DNA of 64,000 nt, taken from assembly GCF_020042345.1 (NCBI RefSeq), contig NZ_CP083387.1, forward strand, positions 2,046,001 through 2,110,000, in the 5' to 3' direction. Of this stretch, positions 16,960 through 25,992 are shown piece by piece. The notes under the pieces were generated by a model. The model had not been told where the DNA came from. It was given only the letters and a program-made list of their open reading frames with translations, and ran no database searches. Every line of letters starts with the position of its first letter. Position 1 is the stretch's first letter. The position numbers were made by a program, and so were the translations under genes. Source of the stretch: Arachidicoccus terrestris. Its GTDB lineage: Bacteria; Bacteroidota; Bacteroidia; Chitinophagales; Chitinophagaceae.

Positions 16960-18363
16960 TCAGGGATGGGTACGCACAAGTCCATCCGCCCAGTTTTGCA
17001 AAGCATTAATGGCATCATATAAAACACCTGCTGACCCCCTGAACGAGCCCGAACCATCGGGCTTCCCGTCCCGGGTATACCACTCATAGAATCCCTTATT
17101 CTTAATCACTCTGTCCAGCATCGGTGCTATTTCTGCATATGCTTCAGAGACAAAGCCATTAACTGCCAGCTGGCGGACCATCCTGCCACCAAACCAGGTC
17201 CAGTCACCTCCATTCTGATAACCATAAGGGTACATCCCTTTATTCTTAAAAAAACCTGCAGGATAAGTGGGATATAGGGTAAGACCGATGGAAGGCGCCC
17301 CTGACGCTTTTACACCGGCGACCATCTGCCTGTTTACCGCTTCGATTTCGGGTTTAGTCAGCAGACCCGCTTCGATCGCCACGGCCGAACCACCATAATA
17401 TAGAATAACATCTTCATTAAAACTTTTGGGGAAAGGGCTGCCGTTCAAATACACATGGGGTCTGAACTTTTTCCGCCCGGCATCCCAGAGGACATGGCGA
17501 ATTTGTTGACGGATACCTTGCTGCACTTTTGTCCAGCGGCGCTGACCCGGAACCATTTTCAAATAATCATTGATGGCTATTAAAAACATAGCGTTATCGT
17601 AAATGTCTATCGCCATATGGCTGTTACTGTCAATAACCACGCCCCATGGAGATTCCGGCTGCACATCTCCCCAATCCGCTGTAGTAGCCCCATAAAGAAG
17701 ACCATATTTTTTATCATAATGACTGTTCATCAAATACTCCATTGCAGCCTCCATCCGGGTTTTCACTGTTTTGCCCGCGATAACTTCCTCAAGAATTCCT
17801 TTATCGCCTGTACTTTCTATATACTTATAGACTGCCTGTATCAGGGAGGACTCCTGATCGGTTTCCACGGTATTCTTATGTCCGGCCAGGCCAGGAGCCG
17901 CCGGCCTGTAAATATAATCATAACCGGCACCCGCCTTTTGCTTCGGAATATAGCCATCTATAATATTACCATCATCCCCCTGCATTTTAAAGAATAGGAG
18001 CAGTTTCTCCCGCACACTGTCTCTGGGCAAAACCTTACAGGAAAGGCGGATAAAAGTATTAAAATCCCGGATCCAGACTTCACCATATCCGCTGCCTGCA
18101 GTAAATCCAGATGCAACTAACCGTTCAGCCATCCCTTTCACTTTATTCAGCCGCGCATCTGTTTTTATTGCACTTGCAAGGCTGGCTGCATCCTTACTAC
18201 CCGTAGCAGGATGCTTATCACCTGAAGAATACTGCCCCGACACGGTGCCGTACAGCAACACCGCAACAACGAGTAACCAGAAGGAGCAAAGTAATTTGTT
18301 CTCTTTAAATTGCCTATTGCCTATTTTATTCAGATAATTGCATTTATAAAGTTGTCGGTGCAT
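16960..18363 (-). CDS. Six-hairpin ((alpha/alpha)6-barrel) glycosidase, copy 2
   Basis: 467 residues, paralogous along its whole length to the neighbour at 15602-16933: GYGEVWIRDFNTFIR, HKNTVETDQESSLIQAVY, GATTADWGDVQPE, GGDWTWFGGRMVRQL and DGSGSFRGSAGVL are in the same order. A hydrophobic export segment lies at about 25-44, preceded by an unusually long basic N-terminus; there is no later Met that would give a shorter signal peptide. The two copies are 26 bp apart, a tandem duplication that has diverged considerably, which suggests related but different substrates. The upstream GH92 gene ends 64 bp away, so it probably belongs to the same transcript. Confidence 0.75.
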   Translation of the reverse strand: MHRQLYKCNYLNKIGNRQFKENKLLCSFWLLVVAVLLYGTVSGQYSSGDKHPATGSKDAASLASAIKTDARLNKVKGMAERLVASGFTAGSGYGEVWIRDFNTFIRLSCKVLPRDSVREKLLLFFKMQGDDGNIIDGYIPKQKAGAGYDYIYRPAAPGLAGHKNTVETDQESSLIQAVYKYIESTGDKGILEEVIAGKTVKTRMEAAMEYLMNSHYDKKYGLLYGATTADWGDVQPESPWGVVIDSNSHMAIDIYDNAMFLIAINDYLKMVPGQRRWTKVQQGIRQQIRHVLWDAGRKKFRPHVYLNGSPFPKSFNEDVILYYGGSAVAIEAGLLTKPEIEAVNRQMVAGVKASGAPSIGLTLYPTYPAGFFKNKGMYPYGYQNGGDWTWFGGRMVRQLAVNGFVSEAYAEIAPMLDRVIKNKGFYEWYTRDGKPDGSGSFRGSAGVLYDAINALQNWADGLVRTHP

Positions 18364-18427
18364 ATGTTATATAATTGGTTAAAATTTGTAATTGAAACGT
18401 TCTGCTTGCGCTATTCAGGCCGCAAGA

Positions 18428-21400
18428 TCACCTTCTTGGAAGACTGGTAATACCCCAGGCTTTATTCGGCAGGGGTCCCATTTGCAACTCCAGAACGCCA
18501 CCAGACAATAAGGCGCTGGCAGGGAAATAAAAATCAGTTAAAGGCTTGCCATTCAACCGGGCACTCTGAACATACTTATTGAGTCTGGAGGCATTTCTGG
18601 CGATAATCCTAAACGTCTTGCCGCGGCCATAGCGGCCCCCCAGATCAATGGTTACTTCGGGGTAAAGCGGGCTGCCAATTTCATAAATGGGTTCACTTGA
18701 GGCACCGCCGTCCATCTGGAATAGTCCCAAAGCAGCCATTACAAACCAGCCGCTCATTTGTCCCTGGTCCTCATCCCCTAAATAAGCATTTGCCAGACCA
18801 TATCCATAATAGCGATCCAGTATGGAGCGGGACCATTTTTGTGTCAGCCAGGGCATCTTCACCCAATTAAACAGAAAAGCAAACTGCATCGACTGTTCAT
18901 TACCCTGAATCACGGGATAGTCCCAGTACTGGTCACCGGGCGCATTGAATCGAAGCTTTTCACTTTCTTTAAATCCCCAATTTAACCGTTCGGCAAACCT
19001 GTCAGCACCAATCCTTTTAATCAGTCCCGGGACGTCCTGAGGGACATAATAAGTCAGCTGCCAGGCATTGCCCTCGACATACTCCGAGTTAGCACCGGAT
19101 CTAAATGGATCAAAGGGTTCCATCCACTTACCGTCCGCGTTCCTTATTCTGGCATAACCGGTTGCTGTGTCAATCGCATTTTTCCACCAGCTGCCACGCT
19201 CGTTAAAGGTTTTATATTCCTGCCCCTTTCCCAGTGATTTGGCCAGCTGTCCGACTGTCCAGTCATCGTAACTATATTCCAGCGTATTTGAAAACCTGCC
19301 CTTATCGCCGGGCACATAATGATGTTTCAGATAAGGCAATAGATCCCGGTTGCCCGCATAACCAGACTTCCCTACTTTCTGAGAGGGGGTGGTTTGCATT
19401 TTTACAGCTGCCTTCAAGGCCTTTTCCACGTCAAAATCACGAATACCCATCTGATAAGCCGCAACAATAAGCGGTATCTCATGCTCTGCCACCATAACAG
19501 GAATATAATTCATGCCGGCCGGTCCTTTAGCCAGCCAGCCGTTCGCATCATACATGGCCAACTGGGATTTTACCCATTTAGATGACCAGTCCGGATAGGC
19601 CAGGTTCCAGAATTGATTGAGATTCCAAAACGTATTCCAGAAGGCATCGCAGCCCAGTGCCAGAGCGTCTTGATCGGAAAGTTTCTGCACTTTTTCATTG
19701 GCGTCTACCCACTGTCCATTCACATCACTCCATGTATTTCTACTGCAGATCGCCCGATACATGTTTGTATAAAAACGCTTCTTTTCTCTCGCATCATCAG
19801 ATTCTATCTTAATTCTGCTCAGCAGCCCATTCCAGACATCCAGGTTATTTTCCCTTACTTTGTCAAAATTCCATCCAAAAGGTTTTGTGATCTCTTCTTT
19901 CAGGTTTTCGGCTGCATTATGAACACTCACGAGAGAAATACCCGTACGCATTTGTACAACATTATGCACTCTGGTGTCAAATTCCACAAACGCACCCGCC
20001 GTCTTAGGGCTTTTCATTGTAACATTGTCGGCAGCTGACAGCTGATCTCCATTCCATGTGCCAAATTTGGCAATGGGCCGGTCAAACTCTATTACAAAGT
20101 GAATGGTATAATCCTGATCTGCATCATCTGACCATACTTTTGGCGCAAATTGATGGCTGCTGCCTTCAATCCGGTAGTCATTTACCTTTCTGAAGGTCAC
20201 ATCTTTCAATATGTAGTTATACTCAGCCGGCGTCATAAGGTCGATCATAATACGACTCCCCTGTTCTTTTGGATAGGTATACTTCTGAAAACTGCAGCGT
20301 GTTGTGGCCGTCAGTTCCGCAAGGATATTATGATCTGTGAGGCGAACCTTATAGTAATCTACATCCGCTACCTCAGAGGTCGGATCAAACCTGGATCTGT
20401 AGCCCTCTTCAGGATGTTGTCTTCGGCCCACCTTTAGTTTTAGCGGTCCGCTTGTTGGAAAGGTACCTAAACCGGACAACGTCCATTCGTGAATATGACT
20501 AAATGTACCGATACTGCTGTACATCGGATCATAGCCGCTGGACCATCCTGCATCCTGGTTATCCGGGCTCAGCTTCACCATACTGAAAGGCATCCATGGG
20601 CCGGGTGCAATCATCCAGCGGGAATGTGCCGTTCCCATTTTTGTATCGATATAATTAGCCGGTGTTATTAATGGTTGTGGCGAACGCTTAACCTTTCCCT
20701 GTGATACCAACTGATCGTCAGCAAATATTTTATAACTGCTCTGTTTTTCTGTGCGGACGGCAGGCATCGGCACTTCCAGATCAAACCGCCCTGTATCTAT
20801 CACCTGATGAAAGATCTTCTTACCGTCCAGCTGTACGCTTAAATCAGGCCTTCCTTTAAGGTGCTGCACATCTATCAACAGCGGCTGGTTACGCTTGCCT
20901 GTCGAATCGCTTTTAACCTCATAACGGGCAGCGCGAACCTGCCGCAAAAAAACGGCGCCTGGCTGAAGCACTTGTAAAGGCGTTGCCGCTTCGAGTCTCA
21001 CCTGATCAAAAACGATCCAGGAACCTTCCACTGAGGTGATCTGCACTTCATTTCCGCCCTCACGTAAAAGGCCCTTTGTGGGGATACGGATGGTTTTATC
21101 TAAACCAGCCTCGTGAGCCGCAGTCAGGTCTTCAGAATTACCTTTTATCAGATTGATCAGTTTTCCTTTCTGTAAAGCATATTCAAAAGGATGCCCGTTG
21201 ACCGTCACTTTTAGCTTTGCCGGCCTGGCCGCCTGATACCCCGCCAAATCAATTACAAGGCTGGAAAGTTCATTTCCAGGTGCCCCTTTGATACCAAATA
21301 AAATATTGAGCACCGTATTTCTGACGCCTGCCGTATTACTTGTCCCTCCGAAACTATCCACAGGCCCGGGAAGCACATAGGGCCAGTCCTGGCGCGGATT

Positions 21401-21664
21401 TGAATAGCCGATCAAAAAAAACTTATCCTCCCAGCCAAAATCTTCTTTCAGAAAGTCGTTATATTGACCGGGCGCAAGCGCCATACCCCGGCGGCTGCCA
21501 TCTTTTGCACCAATTTGCCAGACAGTGTGGGGGGTATGCCTATCTACATCAGGCTGTGCCTGACTATTCACAACAGACAAACCACCAATAACAATCAAAA
21601 AAGCAGGCATCAAATGGATCCTTACTCTTTCTCTTGCAATTTTACGTACTGTGTTTAAATTCAT
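18428..21664 (-). CDS. GH92 alpha-mannosidase with extra N-terminal beta-domains
   Basis: 1078 residues; the GH92 module begins only at about residue 335 (YIDTKMGTAHSRWMIAPGPW) and runs to the end, with FSHIHEWTLSGLG, CDAFWNTFWNLNQFW, the catalytic acid/base loop in AYLGDEDQGQMSGWFVMAALG and the terminal MGPLPNKAWG. The first 330 residues, after a signal peptide (about 1-36), resemble the beta-sandwich pair of rhamnogalacturonan-lyase-like (PL4) proteins: WQIGAKDGSRRG and LKVTVNGHPFEYAL. GH92 enzymes are calcium-dependent inverting exo-alpha-mannosidases acting on N-glycans or alpha-mannan. The adjacent GH92 lacks this extension. The added domains may bind substrate; a catalytic role for them is not supported by anything I see. 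Confidence 0.9.
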   Translation of the reverse strand: MNLNTVRKIARERVRIHLMPAFLIVIGGLSVVNSQAQPDVDRHTPHTVWQIGAKDGSRRGMALAPGQYNDFLKEDFGWEDKFFLIGYSNPRQDWPYVLPGPVDSFGGTSNTAGVRNTVLNILFGIKGAPGNELSSLVIDLAGYQAARPAKLKVTVNGHPFEYALQKGKLINLIKGNSEDLTAAHEAGLDKTIRIPTKGLLREGGNEVQITSVEGSWIVFDQVRLEAATPLQVLQPGAVFLRQVRAARYEVKSDSTGKRNQPLLIDVQHLKGRPDLSVQLDGKKIFHQVIDTGRFDLEVPMPAVRTEKQSSYKIFADDQLVSQGKVKRSPQPLITPANYIDTKMGTAHSRWMIAPGPWMPFSMVKLSPDNQDAGWSSGYDPMYSSIGTFSHIHEWTLSGLGTFPTSGPLKLKVGRRQHPEEGYRSRFDPTSEVADVDYYKVRLTDHNILAELTATTRCSFQKYTYPKEQGSRIMIDLMTPAEYNYILKDVTFRKVNDYRIEGSSHQFAPKVWSDDADQDYTIHFVIEFDRPIAKFGTWNGDQLSAADNVTMKSPKTAGAFVEFDTRVHNVVQMRTGISLVSVHNAAENLKEEITKPFGWNFDKVRENNLDVWNGLLSRIKIESDDAREKKRFYTNMYRAICSRNTWSDVNGQWVDANEKVQKLSDQDALALGCDAFWNTFWNLNQFWNLAYPDWSSKWVKSQLAMYDANGWLAKGPAGMNYIPVMVAEHEIPLIVAAYQMGIRDFDVEKALKAAVKMQTTPSQKVGKSGYAGNRDLLPYLKHHYVPGDKGRFSNTLEYSYDDWTVGQLAKSLGKGQEYKTFNERGSWWKNAIDTATGYARIRNADGKWMEPFDPFRSGANSEYVEGNAWQLTYYVPQDVPGLIKRIGADRFAERLNWGFKESEKLRFNAPGDQYWDYPVIQGNEQSMQFAFLFNWVKMPWLTQKWSRSILDRYYGYGLANAYLGDEDQGQMSGWFVMAALGLFQMDGGASSEPIYEIGSPLYPEVTIDLGGRYGRGKTFRIIARNASRLNKYVQSARLNGKPLTDFYFPASALLSGGVLELQMGPLPNKAWGITSLPRR

Positions 21665-21731
21665 TTTAATTCTTTTAAAATAGCCCAGAAATAATGCGTT
21701 TATTTATAAATTGTATTTGAAAAAAATAGAG

Positions 21732-24338
21732 TTAGTTATCTCCCTCTTTTAACGAAGGAACTTCGTTGGACGGCGGATGCTTCACTCCCCAGGCAGTATT
21801 GGGCCGGGGGCCCATCGTTAACTGTAGCACGCCACCCTGCATGAGCTCATCCCTGTACAGCCAGCATTTATTTAACGGCTTGCCGTTAAAACTGGCAGAC
21901 TGTATGTATCTATTTGTACGGCTATTATTTTTTGTTTGGATAATCAGCTCGTGATCATTGCCTAACAAGATGGTGGCTTTATCAAAAACAGGGCTGCCTA
22001 TCTCTATTATAGGGCGCCGGTCTGTAAACCCTTTTACATCAAATAAACCCAGGGAACTCATTACCAGCCACCCACCCAGCTGGCCCTGATCTTCATCTTG
22101 CCCGAATCCATACCCATGTATTGAATCTGTTCCATAAAATTGATCTATGATCGCGCGGGTCCAGTGTTGGGTCTGCCAGGGCTGCCCGGAGAAATTAAAG
22201 AGCCAGCTCATATGCATATCAGGCTGATTACCCTGATTATAGCCAGCCTTAACACCGGAAAACGCATCCATGGTCCGGCCACCGCTAAAAGCATCCTTTT
22301 CGGCAGCGCTGAAAATCTTTTGTAGCCGGGCATTAAACAAATCTTTGCCGATACTTTGAACTAACCCATGAGGATTGCCTGGCACAAAAAAAGAATACTG
22401 CATTCCGTTACCCTCCTGAAAACCACGCCATGGTTCATAAGGATCATAATCTTTGATAAAATTGCCATTCGAATCTTTGGGCCGGATCAGCTTCAGGCTG
22501 GAATCGAATATTTTTTTCCAGCCACTAGCGTATTGTTCAAATAGCTGCGCGTCCCGCGTTTTATGCAGCGCCCGTGCCAGCTGGCCGGCCGCGTAGGCAC
22601 TAAAGCTATACTCCAGTGTATGTGAGGCGGCAAAATTAGAGCCCTCCGCATTTGAGTGTTGCTGATCTTTATAAGGAACATAGCCCATTTTCAGAAAAGC
22701 CGCAAGATCTTCTTTACCTGCACCTGCCGGCCTGGCACCATGTTGGTCCCTGATCCCCAATTCATTTTTTCGAACTGCCGCATAAATCAACTGCAGTTCG
22801 CTACTATCTGCGTTTTTAAAAAGGCCGGTCTGATACGCAGCAGCGAGGACTAACCCCACAAAATTGGTTCCTACGCCAGAAGCGTACTGGCTATTGACCA
22901 GCCCGTCCGCAAACCAGCCCCTGTTTTTATACATTTCCAGCTGGGTATAAGCAAAATCCCGGAGATACTTAGGATACGCCAATGACCAGAGCTGCGTCAA
23001 ATTCCAGTAAGCGCCCCAAATGGCATCTGTATTAATCATCTGAAATTTTAAACGACCGGAATGGTTTCGGGGAATATGGCCGAACCTGGCATTATCTCTA
23101 CCAGCAGTGCCACTATCACCGGACGCTGCCTTTTGCCGATAAGCCAACGGATAGTCTCCGCTCACATCGCAGGACACCCCTCTTCCGAGAAGCGCATGGT
23201 AAAGGCCGGTATAAAATTTAATTTTTAAATCTTCCGTGTGGCTTTCTACCCGGATGCGACCTAAGGCCTTTGCCCATACATTTTGCACCTGTCGCCTTGC
23301 CTGGTCAAAATCCAGGTAAGCGGCTTCTTCCATTAAATTACGGCGGGCCCCCGCTATACCGGTATAGGAAAGGCCGACTTTTATTTCAACAGGGCCGCGG
23401 CGACTTTGGTCATCCGGATAATCAAAATATAATCCTGCCCCCTTGCCGGCCGCTTTGACGGGAGCGCCACCGCCCTTTACCTGAGTGCCGGTAAAGCTTC
23501 CGGCTTTTACCGGTGGCTGGCTCAACTCACCAAAAATATACATCTGAACAGCGCCTTGCCGGTCAAAAATATCCAGGTATTTAGGGAAAGTCCGGACGTA
23601 GCCCTCAAAATGGGTCGCGTCCACCATGGATACCACGGCATCCTTTACTTCGCCACTCTCTCCCCATTTGTTTCCCATAACGAGTAGCACCCTGTTGCCG
23701 GCAGCAGGATGTCCCTGGTTGGCCTCTGGAAAACTAAATCGTAAAAATCCGACCCGTTTCGTTGCTGTGAGTTCCGCTTTTATCCCGTAGTCATCCAGCA
23801 TAACCCGGTAATACCCCGGTTCTGCCACTTCTGTGCTGTGCCGGTAATGAGAACGGTAACCTTTTTTGACGACATCTGAACTATCCCCCGGCTTCGTATA
23901 TAAGGGGCCGTTCGTGGCGGTCAGCATGGCGCCGCCGAGCTGCCATTCATGAAATAGCACAAAGCCTTCTATCGTTCTATCCCGGGGATCGTAGCCGACT
24001 GCCTCCCAACCCGAAGCATTACCATAATGACCATTCGTGGAAGGCGCCAGCTTGGCCATTCCCTGAGGTGCCGCTCCCGGCGTAAAGAAAAACCAACGGC
24101 TCTGAGCGGTGCCGATCCCAGGATGCACATAAGATAGAACAGAAACGGTGTCTGTATAATGTTTCCCCAAGGCTGCATTTTGCTGCCCGTGAAGAACCGG
24201 TGAAAAAAGCAAACCTATTGCTATTAAAAAAACTAAAAACCGTGAACCAGGCAATACTTCTGTGAGACGCACCATACGCCGGCTTACGTATTGCTGACCA
24301 GACTGGCTATCGTAATAGATTTGCATATTATTACCCAT
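21732..24338 (-). CDS. GH92 alpha-mannosidase
   Basis: 868 residues, the usual two-domain GH92 layout. The signal peptide is internal to the first 52 residues (FLVFLIAIGLLFSPVLHGQQ); a better start may be the ATG at 24275 (MVRLTEVL). Family blocks include VLSYVHPGIGTAQSRWFFF, GFVLFHEWQLGGAM, TDAIWGAYWNLTQLWSLAYP, the acid/base region GFGQDEDQGQLGGWLVMSSLG and the end TMGPRPNTAWGVKHP. It should remove terminal alpha-linked mannose in a calcium-dependent reaction. The second GH92 lies 67 bp downstream; susD ends 43 bp upstream. Two GH92 enzymes with different architectures suggest that different mannosidic linkages of one glycan are handled. Confidence 0.93.
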   Translation of the reverse strand: MGNNMQIYYDSQSGQQYVSRRMVRLTEVLPGSRFLVFLIAIGLLFSPVLHGQQNAALGKHYTDTVSVLSYVHPGIGTAQSRWFFFTPGAAPQGMAKLAPSTNGHYGNASGWEAVGYDPRDRTIEGFVLFHEWQLGGAMLTATNGPLYTKPGDSSDVVKKGYRSHYRHSTEVAEPGYYRVMLDDYGIKAELTATKRVGFLRFSFPEANQGHPAAGNRVLLVMGNKWGESGEVKDAVVSMVDATHFEGYVRTFPKYLDIFDRQGAVQMYIFGELSQPPVKAGSFTGTQVKGGGAPVKAAGKGAGLYFDYPDDQSRRGPVEIKVGLSYTGIAGARRNLMEEAAYLDFDQARRQVQNVWAKALGRIRVESHTEDLKIKFYTGLYHALLGRGVSCDVSGDYPLAYRQKAASGDSGTAGRDNARFGHIPRNHSGRLKFQMINTDAIWGAYWNLTQLWSLAYPKYLRDFAYTQLEMYKNRGWFADGLVNSQYASGVGTNFVGLVLAAAYQTGLFKNADSSELQLIYAAVRKNELGIRDQHGARPAGAGKEDLAAFLKMGYVPYKDQQHSNAEGSNFAASHTLEYSFSAYAAGQLARALHKTRDAQLFEQYASGWKKIFDSSLKLIRPKDSNGNFIKDYDPYEPWRGFQEGNGMQYSFFVPGNPHGLVQSIGKDLFNARLQKIFSAAEKDAFSGGRTMDAFSGVKAGYNQGNQPDMHMSWLFNFSGQPWQTQHWTRAIIDQFYGTDSIHGYGFGQDEDQGQLGGWLVMSSLGLFDVKGFTDRRPIIEIGSPVFDKATILLGNDHELIIQTKNNSRTNRYIQSASFNGKPLNKCWLYRDELMQGGVLQLTMGPRPNTAWGVKHPPSNEVPSLKEGDN

Positions 24339-24380
24339 ATGTAATATTAATAAAGGAATATTCAGAAATTATCTTAGTGC

Positions 24381-25964
24381 TCAGTATCCCGGATTCTGCG
24401 GTTTTAAGGCCGGATTCCGCTGCATTTCAGTGGAAGGTATTGGCATCAAGAGGTCTTTCTCCTGAAACTTTTGTCCCCGGCCATTATCGTGCCCCACCAG
24501 TGCAGAAAAACTTACTTTATGACCGGCTCCTACGTCCGGATATAACCGGGTACGTGTCATATCAAACCAGAAATGCCCTTCCATCGCGAGTTCCCGGTAA
24601 CGTTCTGCGAGAATAAGGTCCCTACGTGCAGTCTGCCCCGCTGGTATGGCAGGTTTATGAACATAGGCTCTGTTTAGGATGGGATCCAGATAAGGAGAAG
24701 GATCTTGCCCTAAAGCATTGGCCGCCTCTGCAGCGATTAGGTATATATCCGCCATTCTGTACACAGCGACATATTTGCCGGATGCGCCCGTTTCAAATAT
24801 GGCTGTACTGTCAAACCACCTGAAAGGTAAGGTAGGAATACCAATCGTTCTTAATTTACCAGACTTATCTGTATAGGTGAAGGAATTATGATAAAACTGC
24901 CTGTTATGCCGCCTGATGTCACTGGTACTGTCATATAGCGACAATAGGGTCGTTGAAGGTGTCCAGGGCGTGGTCATGAGTGTATACTGCACCTTGATAT
25001 TCGCATTGGGTATCGGAACAGGAAAAGAATTGGGCAGCGTATACTCCGGATAGGCCGATCCCTGTATGTTAGCATTATATTCAATAAAATAAAGATATTC
25101 ACTCCCCTGATCATAACTGGTCAGCCTTAATTTATCAAAAGCGGTCACTTTTCCCTCACTTGTAAATAAACTATAGCCACCCGGACTTGCTATCAGGTTT
25201 TTAGCCGTCTTAAGAGCCTTGGTATAACTGTCTGCTCCTTTCTGCAGGGGATAACCGGCCATCGTAAGGTATACTTCTGCCAGAACAACTTCAGCTGTGC
25301 CTTTGGAAATCCGGTTCCCGTTGCTTCCCATAGGCTTATCCGCCAGGTTTCCCTTCTCGATGGCCCAGTTCAGATCATCTACAATAGACGCATAAACCGA
25401 GTCAACGGAGGCCCTGGGAGCATACAGGTTCTCCAGCGATGTATAAGGTTTCAGGATCAGCGGAACCGCTCCAAAAAGACGCACCAGGTAATAATAATCA
25501 ATGGCCCGGAAAAAACGTGCCGTAGCAATAAGGGGCGCCTTGGCGCTCTGTTCAATCGTATTGCTGTTACTCACCTTGTCAATGATCGTATTAGCGCTGG
25601 CAATGGAACTGTAAAAACTGGACCAGACACCGCCCAGATAATTACTGGAATTACCTACTGTTTGTGTGAGAGAAGCAAAGTACCGCACACTGGGGTCCTG
25701 TGCAACCGTATTATTGGCCATTCCGGATAAATTATCCAGCGTAAAACTATTGGTGCCATCATATAGTCCGCCTATATTAAAAAACCGACCGGGGCCTGTC
25801 CCTTTCCCATACAAATAATTAACCGCACTTTCTGCCTGGGAAACGGAAGTAAAATAGGCATCAACCGGTGTAATGCTCTTAGGTGATTCTTCCAGGAATT
25901 TACTGCAGCCACTAAGACTTCCTGCAAGAAAGAAAGCCCCTATAATGATGATTGAATATTTCAT
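24381..25964 (-). CDS. SusD-like outer-membrane glycan-binding lipoprotein
   Basis: 527 residues. The lipoprotein signal has its lipobox in SLSGCSKFLEESPK (Cys 20). The typical SusD path follows: PVDAYFTSVSQAESAVNYLYG, ARFFRAIDYYYLVRLFGAVPLI (the TPR helix block), AEVVLAEVYLTMAGYP, and the C-terminal YRMADIYLIAAEAANALG and LILAERYRELAMEGHFWFDMTR. It ends in PIPSTEMQRNPALKPQNPGY, the normal C-terminus. It partners the SusC protein whose gene ends 28 bp upstream. With two GH92 genes directly downstream, the ligand is probably a mannose-rich oligosaccharide (inference). Confidence 0.95.
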   Translation of the reverse strand: MKYSIIIIGAFFLAGSLSGCSKFLEESPKSITPVDAYFTSVSQAESAVNYLYGKGTGPGRFFNIGGLYDGTNSFTLDNLSGMANNTVAQDPSVRYFASLTQTVGNSSNYLGGVWSSFYSSIASANTIIDKVSNSNTIEQSAKAPLIATARFFRAIDYYYLVRLFGAVPLILKPYTSLENLYAPRASVDSVYASIVDDLNWAIEKGNLADKPMGSNGNRISKGTAEVVLAEVYLTMAGYPLQKGADSYTKALKTAKNLIASPGGYSLFTSEGKVTAFDKLRLTSYDQGSEYLYFIEYNANIQGSAYPEYTLPNSFPVPIPNANIKVQYTLMTTPWTPSTTLLSLYDSTSDIRRHNRQFYHNSFTYTDKSGKLRTIGIPTLPFRWFDSTAIFETGASGKYVAVYRMADIYLIAAEAANALGQDPSPYLDPILNRAYVHKPAIPAGQTARRDLILAERYRELAMEGHFWFDMTRTRLYPDVGAGHKVSFSALVGHDNGRGQKFQEKDLLMPIPSTEMQRNPALKPQNPGY

Positions 25965-25992
25965 AAAATATTTTTTGATAGAAGTTTCTAGA

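Noticed and set aside
15602-18363. GH125 exo-alpha-1,6-mannosidase for the two six-hairpin enzymes
   Set aside because: They lack the GH125 signature around AMWLRDS and differ in motif order, so only the superfamily is claimed.
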